Below are positions 1-12,535 of a stretch of DNA of 64,000 nucleotides, piece by piece. Below the pieces are notes generated by a model. That model was given only the letters and a program-made list of their open reading frames with translations, made no database searches and had not been told where the DNA came from. The position numbers and the translations under genes are program-made. Each line of letters starts with the position of its first letter. Within the stretch, counting starts at the first letter, position 1. Source of the DNA: Perca fluviatilis (lineage: Eukaryota > Chordata > Actinopteri > Perciformes > Percidae); assembly GCF_010015445.1 (NCBI RefSeq), contig NC_053114.1, positions 20,094,224 to 20,158,223 on the forward strand. The letters run 5' to 3'.

Positions 1-1340
1 ACCACCAAAGAAGATAGGCTACCCAAACCATGTTATTATAATAGCCTATTGCTGACCTAGATGAGATTAGTAGGAAACAGATATTTCAAAGCCTTTGTGT
101 GTTGCTATCTACAAATAAGCAAAGAAAGAAGCTGTCTAAGCAGTGCAATACAAGTATTAGTCAGACCCAGCACATGCCCACATGCTTGGCCCACGGCAAG
201 CAGCATCACTGGTTGTTGTCTGCTTAATTTTCCTCTGAGAGATTATTTGCACTCGCTTTGAGACCCAAACAAATGCTGGAATGCTCCAAGAGAGTGTGTC
301 ACTAAGAGGGTAAATAAATAAATTGGGGAAAATCTTGACAGGTTATTACACCATGTGGGTTAAGAAGGAGGAAGCTCCAGTAATCCATTATTTAAAGTTT
401 GTTTTGGACTTCAAATTAACTGCTTTGAAAAGAAAGTCATTGCTTACAAGATTAAAAGAGTACAGGCAAAGCAGCCCATTTTAAACTAAAGCCAATCATT
501 TCTGCAGTACTTTTGCTTGTAGTTTTCCTGCAGTGCTGGTATTTTATGCAGTTTCTCTTTAACTCTATCAAATGAAGCACATTTCTGAAGAATGCTTAAT
601 CCACAGCACAATGTCATATTATTGTTGAAAAGATCGAATACCATACAACGACACAAATAAGAGGAAATGAGTAAATGAAATGAGCAGAACGAATTGGTCA
701 ACAATGAGTAAAGAAGAGGGCAAACAGCAGAGACAGAAGGTTTTCAGTGCCACTTCTAATATGATCGAGCAAGAGCTGGTGAGAGCTTTAGCAATTCATC
801 CGCTGAAATCTCCCATCATGTTTTTGTAGAAAACCTTAAATGCTTGACAAAGCACAAAGTAATGTTTGTCTGCATACTCAAAATCACTGAAAAAATGCTT
901 GAATGCTGATGTGGTTATTTTCATCGCTGTGAAACACATGAATTATGAATATAAAAATGATGAAACCTAAAGTAACTGTCTTCTCCCCTTAGTCCAAATC
1001 TGTAAACAGCAAAATAATGTAAGGGGGCAATGGGTGGACAAGTGTGTCTATTGTAGTGCACATTTACACCTGCGCTGGTCGTAGCCAGAGAAACACATAA
1101 GCACTGTTATCTCTTGAATTGAATCCTCAGAACCAAGTGTCAAGTACTTCCATTTGACATCTTTTTGCAGACACTCAATGTAACAGTAGTATTTTTAAAG
1201 TGTGATTTATTCAGTTCTAGTTGTACATCCAACGCGCAGGCTGTGTTTACTAGACTTCCCAGTACACACATATCAAGTTCAAACAAACAAACCACAACAC
1301 ACTGAACACGCTGCTTGCTCTGCATATATACAGTAATAGC
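1..1340. other. Non-coding stretch, no feature recognised
   Basis: AT-rich sequence with only short, unrelated open frames. I see no splice-flanked exon, RNA gene or terminal-repeat structure. Confidence 0.5.
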
Positions 1341-1479
1341 CAGGGCTGGACTGGGACAAAAAATTGGCCCTGGCATTTTTGGCCCAGGCGGCCCACACCC
1401 ACCGTGATTGGTCAGACACGTTCCCTGCAGACAGTCCTCTTAAAATATGCGTGCATTCTATGATATGAGTTGCTATAGT

Positions 1480-1775
1480 GTTCAGCGTTCATGTGATCGT
1501 TTTGGATCCTTCAAGAGGGGTCTCAAGACTTATCTGTTGATCTTACATTTAAATAATTCATTCATTCTTAGAGTTATGATTTGTATATTTATGGGATTTT
1601 TATTATTGATATTTTATATTGCATTGACATTATTGTTATTATTACTATTTTGCTTAATATTGGCTTAGCAACTTTAAAAACGGTTTACTGTTAATTTTAA
1701 CTTTTGTAAGATTCATATTTTGTCGCTTTGGACACAAGGGTCTGCTAAAAACAATAACCATAACTATAACCCTTC
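1480..1775 (+). mobile_element. 5'-truncated LINE 3' end nested in the hAT-like repeat
   Basis: Around 1508-1550 one frame reads FKRGLKTYLL. This resembles the FKxxLKTHLF block that closes the reverse-transcriptase ORF of several fish non-LTR retrotransposons. An AT-rich 3' UTR-like run follows, then CGCTTTGGACACAAGGGTCTGCTAAA at 1723-1748, the conserved tail block shared by fish LINEs and SINEs. Nothing upstream of the truncated ORF end remains. The clade cannot be decided from so short a piece. Confidence 0.45.
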
Positions 1776-2011
1776 CCAAAAGCTACAATAAAGCTGAGAG
1801 TAGTATATGCCCTGGAAAAGAGCACCAATACAAGAGAAGCTAATTAAGCCATTCAAGGAACACTGATGCCTGATTTTATAGATCACACAGACTTTTCAGC
1901 TACCCAACAGGCTAACCGCTAGCATTTTCAATGTAAGCTTAAGCAGTTAGGTTACCTGACAGCCACTAACTTTAATGTTACAGACAAACGGCTTGTTATC
2001 GTTATGACGTG

Positions 2012-2014
<3 letters not shown>

Positions 2015-2062
<48 letters not shown>
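2015..2062. repeat. (CA)24 microsatellite
   Basis: An uninterrupted CA dinucleotide run inside the hAT-like repeat. It creates a spurious poly-CV frame on the minus strand. Confidence 0.98.
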
Positions 2063-2065
<3 letters not shown>

Positions 2066-2749
2066 TCTTACCACATCGTCATCTACTCTCTCTTCCATCT
2101 TGTCCTCACTCGCTCCCATGGCCCTGACACGCCCTGACACGGTTACTCTCCTTCTCCTCGGCTTCTGGTAATGCTGATGTTGAAGCAGCTACTACAGCCC
2201 CAAACATGTCCGAAAATTTGGCACATTTTGAGGAATCCGCCTGTAGATTCTTAATCTTTTTCTCCTGTAATTTCACCTCCCTTGCACTTTGGTGGTCGTT
2301 TGTCTATTTTAACGTGAATGCTAAACTTCCAGCATAACTATTACAGCTCGTGTCTCAGGGCCGGGAGGCGTGGCCATAGTGGATTCGTAAATTTGCGGCC
2401 CGTGGGGTTTGATTGGGTCAGGCCAGTGCCAATAAAGAAAATTAACCAATGGGCTACTGTGAGTTCTTTATGGGCCGGCACGGCCAAAAATACATTTCTA
2501 TTTATATTGGCGATTTAGCCCAAAAGTGCGTCGGCCCATCGGGAAAATGGCTATAGTAACTTCATTTTCAACACAGTCGTTTAGTAGAAATATTTGAAAA
2601 GCAACTCTGTATTTAGGCTGTCACGGCGTAAAGAAACAATCACCTACCAACACTGTATGTATAGGAACCCTAATAATGCAGCAACTGTCTATTGTATTTA
2701 TTTCAATGCTAGTTTTATCAGTGCAGCAAGTAAGTCTGTTTTCTTAGAG

Positions 2750-3731
2750 CAGTGGTTCTCAACCTTTTTGGGACCAGCGCCCCCCTATCCATTATCCAGG
2801 TCCCTTAGCACCCCCATCAAATAAGATGTAGGCTAATTGCCCTGAATATTAATGATTAGGTCCTATTATTGTTATGATAATTATAAATGTTATTAGTCCT
2901 ATTATTGTTGTTAGTATTGTTATCAAAAATCATCAAAAAATCATATCATTGAATAAAAAATGTTCGACAGCTAAGTTCATAGAATTATTAAAGATAAATT
3001 ATGTTAACGTTTAATATAGACTATAAAGTTCACGACAAGACCGATTCATAATGCTGCAGTACGGAGTTTATATAAGATGACACTCTGACGTCCCGTTCCC
3101 ATGAAGGCAGCACGGAGCTGCACCACACAAAGCCTAAAGAAACACTAAATAGAGAGAGTTAAGAGTTAAAGGCTGATTTATACTTCTGTAATGAAATCAA
3201 GGAGAGGGTTAACTTTTCCTGCTACAGATTTCCCACCTTGGTCAGAAAGAACAGGGGAGACACTTTGTTTCTGTTATGACTCTAGAGCCGTTACTCGCTC
3301 CGAAGTGAATCGCTGTCACTCTCTCACTTCTCCCTCGCTCTACCACACACTCCCCACACACACACACACACACACATGCCGGCTTGACGCACACACCAGG
3401 GCACAAGTATGAACATCAGGCCACTTATGTAGGCTATGGCGAAAGCTCTGCGTGGAGCCTCCGCAGAACCATAAAACAGCCTTTACGATCCACCGTCTCG
3501 TCTAGTTGCAGGGGAGTAAACTGGCAGGTTTTAATGTTGCAGACCACTGCTTTTTGCAAGTAGTTTAAAGTGTAAACTCGTATTGTTGTGAACCTTTGGT
3601 GTAAACTCGCCTTAAAACAAATGACCCCCAAAGGCACCTCAACGCCCCTTTCCTCAATATTGCTTAGCCGCGCCCCCATCATCCTCTGAACGCCCCCTGG
3701 GGGGCTGTACCACCCCCGTTGAGAAACACTG
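2750..3731. mobile_element. hAT-type non-autonomous element with 8-bp target duplication
   Basis: The left end reads CAGTGGTTCTCAACC. The right end, reverse-complemented, reads CAGTGTTTCTCAACG, giving terminal inverted repeats of about 15 bp with two mismatches. The element is flanked on both sides by TCTTAGAG (2742-2749 and 3732-3739), a perfect 8-bp target-site duplication, as expected of hAT transposition. It is 982 bp long with no transposase, so it must have been mobilised in trans. It contains a (CA)11 run at 3355-3376. The intact duplication suggests a fairly young insertion. Exact family is not determined. Confidence 0.9.
3355..3376. repeat. (CA)11 microsatellite
   Basis: A short CA run inside the 2750-3731 hAT-type element. 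Confidence 0.95.
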
Positions 3732-3926
3732 TCTTAGAGCTACAATGGTATGTACAGGGCTCACTTTTTAAAGTGGTTGCCAGCATGGCAACTAGGCATC
3801 AGCTTTTGGTTGCAAAAATTGACAATACCCGTTGCCATGTTTTAAACTGCCTATATTTGGAGCAATTCATTTCTTTTGTAACTATACCACACATTTTTAT
3901 TTTTTCCATTTCCCATCCCTCTCAAA

Positions 3927-4640
3927 TAGGGGTGCAACACATCACAAAACTTACGGATCGGATCACTGTTTTGAGTCACGGATCGGATACATTTTTGGAC
4001 CAGCACAAAAAAAGAAATTATTAAAATGTAATAATAACTTTTAACAATAATTACTTCTTTCACCAGTAAATTTCTGTTAAAAGAAAAAAAAACAGATGAG
4101 AAAAGGGTATTTTACAATAACTATGAATGCACCACGAGGTTTACCAGTTTACCAGTAAACGCAACATTTTGTCCTGTCTGTGATCAGTGCTAGTTTGTGT
4201 CTTAGCTCATAGCTTTAGCGGCAGACCGCTGTACGTCCTACTGTGAGAATCCTCTACAGTGAAATACAGACACACTTTTACACCGTTTAACTGTCACCAT
4301 TTAAACCATGTTTAATCCAGTTGCTGTAGCTAACGGTAGGCTAACGTTACCTGCTGTGTAACGTGTTATTAGTGTTTACTAGCATGACATGCAGCAATGT
4401 TTCTGTTGCCTCTAACACTCTAACATGGGTGTCGGAGCATCAGAGAGCAGCGCAGACATTTAAATGGCACCGTAATGAGGCACCGAAATCCGCATTGCTA
4501 TTTGGTCCGGCAGATACTGGGCGGTGTTGCCATATTAGCACTGGATTTTACCATGCGCTGTTAAGGTGAACAGAAAATGACATTGCCTGTATGTTGTCAG
4601 GGAAACGCACGTGTGTGGAAAGCGGTTGCATAACAGCTGA
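3927..4640. mobile_element. hAT-like repeat starting TAGGGGTGCAACAC, right end unclear
   Basis: The left terminus TAGGGGTGCAACAC is followed by repeated ACGGATCGGAT blocks (3953-3985), a pattern I recognise from a fish hAT-like group with TAGGG termini. The interior contains GCTAACGTTA-type motifs often seen in fish DNA elements. I could not find the matching right terminus or a target duplication. The end near 4640 is only a guess from a change in sequence texture. Confidence 0.4.
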
Positions 4641-5089
4641 AATGTTGTGTTGCACACTAACGTAGTATTTAAAATTTACGGAGACAACCCAAGAAAATAT
4701 TGACTTCTTTTGAAATCAATTTTCCAGTTTTGTAAGTTCTGATTTGTTTATATATATATATACACAAATATTGAACAGATGATTGCCAAAGAGGACAACC
4801 AGAGACCACGAAACGGTTGCCATTTCTCTATTACTTTAACATCAAGCTAAACAGTTGTACGTGAAGGCAATTCTTCTTGTTTTTTGTTATTTTATTATAT
4901 TTTTTTTAACGTTTGTTCAATATGTGTGTGTGTGTGTACACATTTTGTATTTTGCCAGACACTGGTTCCCCAAAAGTACTTTTCCTCTAGCATAATCAGA
5001 AGTGCAATGTTTTTACCTATCCTGTAAAATATCTCACATGTGCTCAATGAATTGGCACACAATTTCATGCAGACATTTATGGTTCCCAG
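4641..5089. other. Non-coding stretch
   Basis: AT-rich sequence with short (TA)n near 4748-4763 and (TG)n near 4923-4938. Nothing else is recognised. Confidence 0.5.
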
Positions 5090-5300
5090 ACATTTGCAGC
5101 CTAGTGAGCCACTTTTTCCGCTAGTGCCACTATGAAGTTAACATCTATGAATTTCAGTGAAATGGCTTGAGAGCTATTGGAGGGATTGCCATGAAATTTG
5201 GTACAGACAGTCATGTTCCTTTGACTTTTCATCTAGTGCCACCGTCAAAGTTCAATTTGTTCAAAACTTTGGTTTATGACCAAATAACCATCAGCCTCAA
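5090..5300 (-). repeat. Dispersed fish repeat, copy in reverse orientation to 33290-33700
   Basis: Contains TTGCCATGAAATTTGGTACA (5187-5206) and TTTGGTTTATGACCAAATA (5269-5287). These phrases recur, reverse-complemented and diverged, at 33290-33700 as GGTATTTGGTCATAAACAAA and ATACCAAATCAAATGGCAAT. I recognise the family as a very common unclassified repeat of percomorph genomes. It has no coding capacity. Confidence 0.55.
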
Positions 5301-6370
5301 GTGTACTTTGTGTTTATTGTTAATTATACAATTTAAACATGTGAATACACTTAACTACAGTTAGATAGTGATCATGGTAAACATCAGACCTGCTTTCCAT
5401 CAGCATGATAGCACTGTCATTGTGAGAATATTAGTAGTTTGCTCAAAGCGCCGCTGTGCCTAAGCTCTGCCTCACTCTGCCTGACTTCAGTCTTGTTTAA
5501 TTTCAATTTACCTCAATGTTTTATAACCTTATTATTATTATTATTATTATTATTATTTCTGTTTATGTTCAGTCATGTTTAATGTGCATGTGGTCTGAAA
5601 ATGTGTGACATGTGTTTTACAAAAACCCATGTCACACGTTTTCAGACTATAGAATACTCTTGTGGCCAATTATTTTAACAAAATTTTCAGATACAGAGCA
5701 GTATGCTGCTGCTAGATACATTTTTGTATCCTTGACCACTCTTTTTTCAAGTAAATAATTTGCGCTAGCATGGATGCCTGCTGGCTGTAACATGTTTCAT
5801 GGAGTTTTGAACTTATCAAGATATATTTTAACTGAAGAGCATGTGGGTTTTACCAAAAGCAGAATAGGAACAATGGTCCCATATCCGAGTAAAATTAAAA
5901 TGCTGATCAGAAGGAGAAGTGAATTTCTTTTCAATGCCTTGAGTTATATTACACATCTATATAAAATACAAACAAGCTAGTCCCTACTGACTAAAATGAA
6001 AGCTATCATGTCTCACTGTTATTGCAGGAATACAGTACCGACACATTTTTTAAGTCACTTGATATTTGGTAAATTGTGATTTCTTTTGAAAGCAGCATAA
6101 AAAATAATTATTTCAAATTATTTCTAATTTCTAATTATTATATGTCAGTGGAATGCTCAGTATGTCACTGAAGGTGAGATAGTTACCCATTTACATAGTG
6201 AAATTATTATTAATGACTGAAAGTCAAGATGTGCTGACAGTACCAATCAATCTTGCAGAATTGCAATGGACATTAGCACCCAGTTAGCGAACAGAACTGT
6301 GCCTGTTTACTGGCAATTTGGCAAAACGTCTAGACGTCTAAACGTCCAGCTACTCTTTTACAGCGACACC
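5301..6370. other. Non-coding stretch with an (ATT) microsatellite
   Basis: Unique-looking AT-rich sequence. Contains (ATT)9 at about 5530-5557, and a short inverted pair (GTCTGAAAATGTGTGACATG at 5592-5611 and CATGTCACACGTTTTCAGAC at 5628-5647) able to form a stem. Confidence 0.5.
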
Positions 6371-6720
6371 GGTACTCAGCCTGGGGCTCAGCCTGGGGCT
6401 CAGCCCGGCGCTTGGTGCCGCCCAAGATGATTGTGATTGGTTTAAAGACATGCCAATAAACCAGAGCATGTTTTTCTCCCATCCCAGAATGCTGTGTGGA
6501 CTAGCCAGACCTTCCTCAGTGCCGCTGTGGAGGAAGGTCTGGCAATGCTAGACTAGTGTCACCTAAAAATTTGTCTACATCCTTGACGTTCAACTTCCGG
6601 GATTGCTCCCGTGCAGTAGGAAATTCCGCCAGATGCATGTATTTTCCATTTCCTTCCGCTTTCTTTGAGTTGGAATTTTAAATTTGGTGGATTAATGAGA
6701 ACTATTATTGACTGCTTCAC
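6371..6720. repeat. Dispersed fish repeat with a strong hairpin
   Basis: Begins near a threefold CTCAGCCYGGGG tandem (6374-6403). It contains CCAGACCTTCCTC (6505-6517) and its exact reverse complement at 6530-6542, a 13-bp perfect stem with a 12-nt loop. Past the stem, GACTAG-type sequence flanks both arms. The following block (6575-6650: ACGTTCAACTTCCGGGATTG, then a CCAGATGCAT block) is a phrase I recognise from abundant fish repeats. The borders are estimates. Confidence 0.45.
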
Positions 6721-8253
6721 AGATCTCTGCATGGTAAATTGAGACAGCTAGCTAGACCTCACTACCTAGGTGAGGTATATAAGCAAAGGTTTTGGGTGGG
6801 TGACACACTCTTAATCAAACCCTGAACAATAAATCACACTAACACACCGTGGGCAGAGTAGTAGCCTCAAGGAAACTCTGCTGTTTTTCAGTTGATCAGC
6901 AAGATTGAGATAAGATAAAAATATACAAGAGAAATGTAAGCATTAAGGTATGGCGGAGAATGACAAGAATTATTAAGTCACTGTGAAATTTAGTGAGACA
7001 TCACTAAACTGTTGATTGTTTATTTTTTCAGTATCATTTTCACATCACAAGAAATGAGCTGTTTACATTCAGTGTTGAAATACTTCTTAACCAATTCCAT
7101 TCCAATTGGAAAAGTCCCTTATAGCCCTAATGCATTATATACTACTTAATACTACGCCACTACGTTTCAGAGGAAATAACTTTTAACATCATTACATTTA
7201 TTTGACAGTGGTTACTTCGTTGATTTAGATTTTACACAAACAAGATATCAGATGAGCTTGAAAATATATATTTGTTTATAGATGAACAAAGGTATATAAA
7301 ATAGTTACAATTATCTCCACTTTGACCAACTACATTAAAAAACAGTTTACACGTTAATGCATAGGCTATATAACAGTAATACAATAATATAATGGCCTAT
7401 AATCAAAAATATAAAGCTCTGGAAGAGGCTGTTCTATAATAAGTAATTTTACCTGTAATGGGGTATGTTTTACATTATTTTTGAAAATGTAAACACTCAC
7501 ACAGTGAATACAACACAGTAAGCCATATCATGGGCTAGAAGTATGACATTTGACTGAAAGCTACTTCAGTGGAGATTTTGTGCAAGTGCTATTCATCATT
7601 ACTTTGCCTAGAATAATGCACATAACAACTGCAGTGTGATGCGGTGGTCTCTATGGAGACAGATAAATGATACATTACAAGATACAGATAGCTGAGAAGG
7701 AACAAGAAGAGCAATACTGCTTACTGCAACGGTTTAGGTTTAATTATAAAGTAAAACAATGAGCAGATCACACCTTTTCGCTCAGAACACAATCACTCAT
7801 CATGAAGGGCCTGGTGAACCCACCCTCATTTAGAGAGCGATCAAAGCCCCTCTCTCAATGAGCTGGCATATTGGTTGCTCAATGTTGTTTTCAATTTCAC
7901 CAGTATGCAAATTTCCCCCCACATTCCCTGAGAAGTAATGAGGAAAACAAGAAAGCTCTAACCCCAGATGAAAAGAAAATGGCTATTGAAATGACACATA
8001 CCCACTATTTTGTGGTAGTGCACACAAAAACAAACAGAAACAAACACTGTCGCAAAATATTGGCTATAAACTTAACAAATAAAATATTGGAACATACTTT
8101 TGGTAGTCTATTTGTGCAATCATGATAAATTGCATGCTGTATTTCTATCTATTATATTTCTATTCATCTTGTAAGGAAAATAGTCCCCAATTGATTGTAT
8201 CCTTTTCAATATTCTGTGAGCATAATTATTTATCAACACAGAGTCCTTCACAA
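6721..8253. other. Non-coding stretch, no feature recognised
   Basis: AT-rich, apparently unique sequence. The open frames here are short and show no motif. Confidence 0.5.
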
Positions 8254-9532
8254 GAGAGATGTTCACAAGTCATTTTTTGGAAGTCCAAGTCGAGTCTCAA
8301 GTCTTTGAGGGGCAAGTTCAAGTCAAGTCTCAAGTTTTTTACCACAAGTCCAAGTCATGTCTCAACTCTCTGGCCATCTGATCTGTCCCTAACATTGTAT
8401 TGTTAAATCCTATGAATTCAAAGCATGTGCTGTAGCTACCATCCATACAGTACAGTATCAAAATCAGTTGTAGGATAACTTTATGGGGTCTACTTAACAC
8501 ATCCCTCTAGCCCTCGGACCTGGTGAAATATTAACCAAGTCTGTCACATCATATGGATACAACTATAAAGATACAATTTGCTTGTTCCCAGGCAATCCAA
8601 GCATTAGCACAACACTTTGCGATGGTTAGCTTGTTACCTGTGACGCTATATGCTAAATGCAATGTCTCTTTCACTCACAAAAATGTCGTAGTGGAAACCA
8701 AGAGAATAGTAGAAGCGCCACACCAGTTACAGAACAACATGCATCTTAGTCCCAATCCAAATTACGCACAATAAGCAGTTTGAACTCACTGATGTAATGC
8801 AATTTATTTATTTTATAAGTGTTAGTATGCTCAGTGAAACTGAATCCAGGGCGAGGGACAGCCGACTCAGAGAAAGAGAGGTTAGTGAGGCCAGCATCTC
8901 CACGGCAGGTGACAGTGCGCACGGATCCGCTGCGCCACGCATGGATGAAATAATGAAATAATAAATAGGACTACAGTAACAGAAATATGTGCAGAATTAA
9001 GACTCACTTAATAGCCTACAAATCATCCACGGGATCAATTACGCATCACATGAGTTTGCCGACCCGACACAGCATTTGTTCCTGGGGAGATGGATCCATG
9101 CGTCCTGCCTCCTGTGCACCATGGATGTCTGAGCCTCAGCAACTACTAACTAACTATTTACGAAGTTATTGTAAGCAAAACTAATGACAAAAGGCACAAC
9201 TCCGGGAGAACTTGGTGTCACCATCGTCAATGCATGTTTTTATATGTGAGTGCGTGCACATAGGACATAACGCATGCGTTACGTTGCACATTATGGCCAA
9301 GGACAGGGGACATGCAGCTCATACGTTTCCCCAACGTATATGCGGCAATAAAAGAAAATAGAAATACATGAATAAATTTAGATTTAAAAAGCAATAATTG
9401 CATGAAAACAGGTTGTCAACGAGTCTCGAAGCTCGAGTCAGAGTCAAGTCTGAAGTCTTTTGGGTCGAGTCCTAGTCAAGTCTGAAGTCAGCTGTTTGTG
9501 CGACTTAAGTGCGACTCAAGTCCCCATCTCTG
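8254..9532. mobile_element. hAT-like element with AAGTC-rich subterminal arrays
   Basis: The left end (AGAGATG at 8255-8261) and right end (CATCTCTG at 9525-9532) are inverted. Inside each end lie dense AAGTC/GAGTC motifs: 8277-8365 on the left (AAGTCCAAGTCGAGTCTCAA and similar) and 9420-9520 on the right. Such subterminal arrays are typical hAT transposase-binding regions. The flanks do not give a clear 8-bp duplication. No transposase frame is present, so the element is non-autonomous. A GC-richer interior lies at 8850-9300. Confidence 0.65.
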
Positions 9533-12180
9533 ACACATAATGATAATTGCAACAGATTAATCTCAGGCATACAACATATTGAGGAATTAACACATGCAAA
9601 GTGTTAATTGTCTAACGAGCGAACAAAAAGCTTGTAGTTGTGAACATACTTGGTAATATTTCATAAAATTAATTTTACTAGAATAATTATAAATGTAAAT
9701 AATGTAAAAATAATTTATTTTTTGTAAAGCACTTTTCTAAAGTAGTATTTAAAATTAAAATTATTAATTACATTTAAAGTTAAATACAATTAACGTTTAG
9801 ATGTATACTGGTTCAAACATGTTATTGTACATATTTAACTGATAGCATTTTTATAAAGACAGAAGCTCTGAGAGTAAGCATGTCACTGTCTCATTTAGTG
9901 ATTTGAAATAGGTCAGTAGACAGTCATTTACTAGCTTAGATCAAGCAAGCAGAGTCTGGACTGTGTTAATTTATCACCTTCTAAATGGCAAAGCTGACTA
10001 CACTCGTGATGCCAGCGCTACATTGCATTACTTATCATCCACAAAGTCACATCAATGTGGCTGAAATTTACTCCAATGAAAAGAGCACAAGGGCATACAG
10101 ATGGAGACAAAAACTTATGTTGATTGATTATGTTGAAGGACTGCATTTAAAATATTCCTCATATGGAGAAATGGAGCATATTACAACAAATAGATGTCAA
10201 AAAGACAAATCATTCATGATTCTTTTCATCTTTAACAAAGTTTACGTGAATGCACAGGAATGCATTGGCTGATTATAAAGTTTAACTTTTAAACTAATAA
10301 CTCAGTATCACCCAGAATAATGAGTGAAATGAGAATTGTATTCCTCTGGTTGGTTAAAGGATGAGGATCACAGAAATGCATGGACGCAGATCTTGCTTCA
10401 CTTGAGTGTCAAAACATATTGATTTGTAATGTGAACCTGGCAGAGTAAAAACCACAAGCTGTGGTCTCAAAGAGGATTTACTTGTATTGTATAACAATCT
10501 ATGGAGACGGCCTCCCTTATTAACCTTTATTTACAGAGACAAGTTTCTCCTCTGCTGCTGAATTCTGAAATCTCCTCTTTTTAGCTGTGATTGTGCATAT
10601 ACATACTTACATGCATCTAACTATTAAGTTGGGTGGAACTGATCTGTTGTTCATTGACTTACTTAAGATGAGGTTTATAGGGAGTAAGTAAACCAGTGAG
10701 TCACTATGGAGCAAAGCCAAGCAACACTTTCTATGTCAGAGGTTTAGCTCATTTACAGTGAGCAAAAAAAAAAAAAGACACTTAAACTGAGACTGTGAGA
10801 AACATGTTCTCTGGTTCACGTTAGAGTTTGATGTGCATGGTTATTAGTGAGTGTGAGGGTTAGAGCAGCCAGAGGGTAGACTGCAGATCTGCAGTAATCA
10901 ATTATAGTAATGTACAAATCCATTTTTATGGGTTTTTGATTAAGAACACAGTCTTCTAAGGTGGAAAATATGATTGTGATCTAATTTGCTTTGATGCAAT
11001 TGGCAGTAAAAAGCATTGGATCTATAATAATACAGAAAGCATTGGCAGATATTCCATTCAGTAAAATTGCACAAAGAGGGGAAAGGTAAACATTTAAATG
11101 AAAGTAAAAATAGACATTTACTGTATGTGTCTCTTTTGCTTTTTCAGTGTCTGATACCGCTTATGTTGAGTGGGAGCTTAGGTTGAAACCATCTAATATG
11201 AATTAATCTCATTCTCTCCTTGTCACACCTCTCTTGCAAAGGCCCATCTGCTTCCTAGATACTTGTTTAATTGTTTTGCTGAGCTTCTGTCACGTTATGT
11301 GTTTGTGTTCATGCTTACATGCATGTGTCAACCCTGTTGAAGGCTGCCATCCATATATGGTGCTGCTTGAGGTGACAAAGAGAAAGTCCATCATCACCAC
11401 ATATCACCCTTAAGTATCCCTAAAACAAAAATCTGATTGTAGACACATTGGTAGATGAAGATTAGATGAGTGTTGTTGTTGTTGTTTTTTAGTAGGGATG
11501 GAGGGTGTTATATATATTAATATATTCCATGTTTATGTTGAGAAAATTGTGTTATATTAATTTAAGTTAAATGCTTTAAAAACGCATTAAGTGTCCCTGA
11601 ATAAAAATATGTATAACATTATATGAATGCTTACATATTTTCAATTGTTTTAAACACTTCCAACTTTCTGAAAAAAAGTCAGAAACTGGGAACCAACCAT
11701 TTCTGTTTATCCCTACTTTTAGACATTTTGCCATCAATGCCATCAGTTATGATGGCATTTTATTCACCATTTTCATTGTCAAGATAAGGACAAGAGGATG
11801 CTGCTTGACAGAGCTAAATTTATATAACACAAGCCGTTATACCATATATCATGCTCCAATGGGTCTGGCTCATTTACACCCCTGGTGATAGAAATGGCAT
11901 TTTGCTTCTTCTCTTCTTGAATCTATTCAGGGGTGATGTCTATGTAGAGGTGTTAAATGAACATGTGTTGGTGGCTTGGGTGCCACTTCAATCAAATGAT
12001 TTAAAACATGAGATGAACGGATATCGATATTAAAAATCAAAAAGCCTCCTCTTATCATGAGAGTACATTCATCCTTATTTATTGTGAAGAATGTCCTACT
12101 TCTTGTTGTTAGTGAATTTCTCTTTGATGAAACTGCCCTGGGTGTTCGGCGTCAACTAAAATGTCTTGCTCCTCTTCTAT
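9533..12180. other. Non-coding, repeat-poor stretch
   Basis: Apparently unique AT-rich sequence. The longest frame (9985-10272, 95 codons) has no recognisable domain and no splice or promoter context. I treat it as chance. Confidence 0.5.
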
Positions 12181-12535
12181 CAGAACTTGGTTGTGAGCAT
12201 CCTGCGTTATGGAATCTCAGCCTTGTTTGGAAACCTCAGTGTACAGCTGAAAGCCCAGATTACCCGGCTAACAAAGAGCCATCAAAATTATGGGAGTCAG
12301 ACAGCATCCCACACTCCAGGCTGTCTTTGACAAAACTATCCTCAGGCAGGCCCAGAAGATAATTTCAGACCCCACCCATGTCCTCCACCCTCAGTACAAG
12401 CTTTTCCCTTCAGGCAGATGCTTCAGAGTCCCCCAAACCAGGCTCACCAGCTTTGAGAACTCCTTTGTCACCCTGTCCATCAAAGGCCTAAATGGCAAGC
12501 CAGCCAGAGCCTAACCCCTGAAATGCTGCCTTAAT
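12181..12535 (+). pseudogene. Non-LTR retrotransposon reverse-transcriptase C-terminus (broken)
   Basis: From 12181 one frame reads QNLVVSILRYGISALFGNLS, then VQLKAQITRL. This matches the thumb/C-terminal region of L2/CR1/Rex-type LINE polymerases, where a stretch like SVLTYGISCWFGNLS is usual. That frame stops after about 55 codons. The reading continues in another frame from about 12290 (QAVFDKTILRQAQKIISDPT, HVLHPQYKLFPSGR, RLTSFENSFVTLSIKGLN), matching the family's DPTHPL...LLPSGRR...NSFxPxAIxLLN ending. A frameshift near 12285 therefore splits the relic. Fingers, palm and endonuclease are missing, consistent with 5' truncation during reverse transcription. Clade not decided. It has no function in this form. 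Confidence 0.8.

Larger units (their letters stand above)
1341..2549 (+). mobile_element. Non-autonomous hAT-like DNA element, right end lost
   Basis: The left end reads CAGGGCTGGACTGGGACAAA, a terminal sequence I recognise from abundant fish hAT-like repeats. The interior is rich in GGCCC/GGGCC blocks near both ends, for example 1366-1400 and 2460-2545. The right side keeps a subterminal GTCGGCCCATCGGGAAAATG but lacks the expected inverted copy of the left terminus, so this end is truncated or diverged. The element has been split by a LINE-like tail (1480-1775) and carries a (CA)24 microsatellite. There is no transposase frame. The hAT assignment rests on the terminus only. Confidence 0.5.

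Noticed and set aside
1952..2140. Minus-strand frame with a run of Cys-Val repeats
   Set aside because: It is the (CA)24 microsatellite read through. Cys-Val repeats of this kind are an artefact.
3719..4063. Overlapping frames of 70-101 codons on both strands
   Set aside because: They span the end of the 2750-3731 hAT element and the start of the next repeat. No domain, and open on both strands.
9985..10272. 95-codon frame in unique sequence
   Set aside because: No recognisable domain, no splice-site or promoter context. Length is within chance for AT-rich DNA of this extent.
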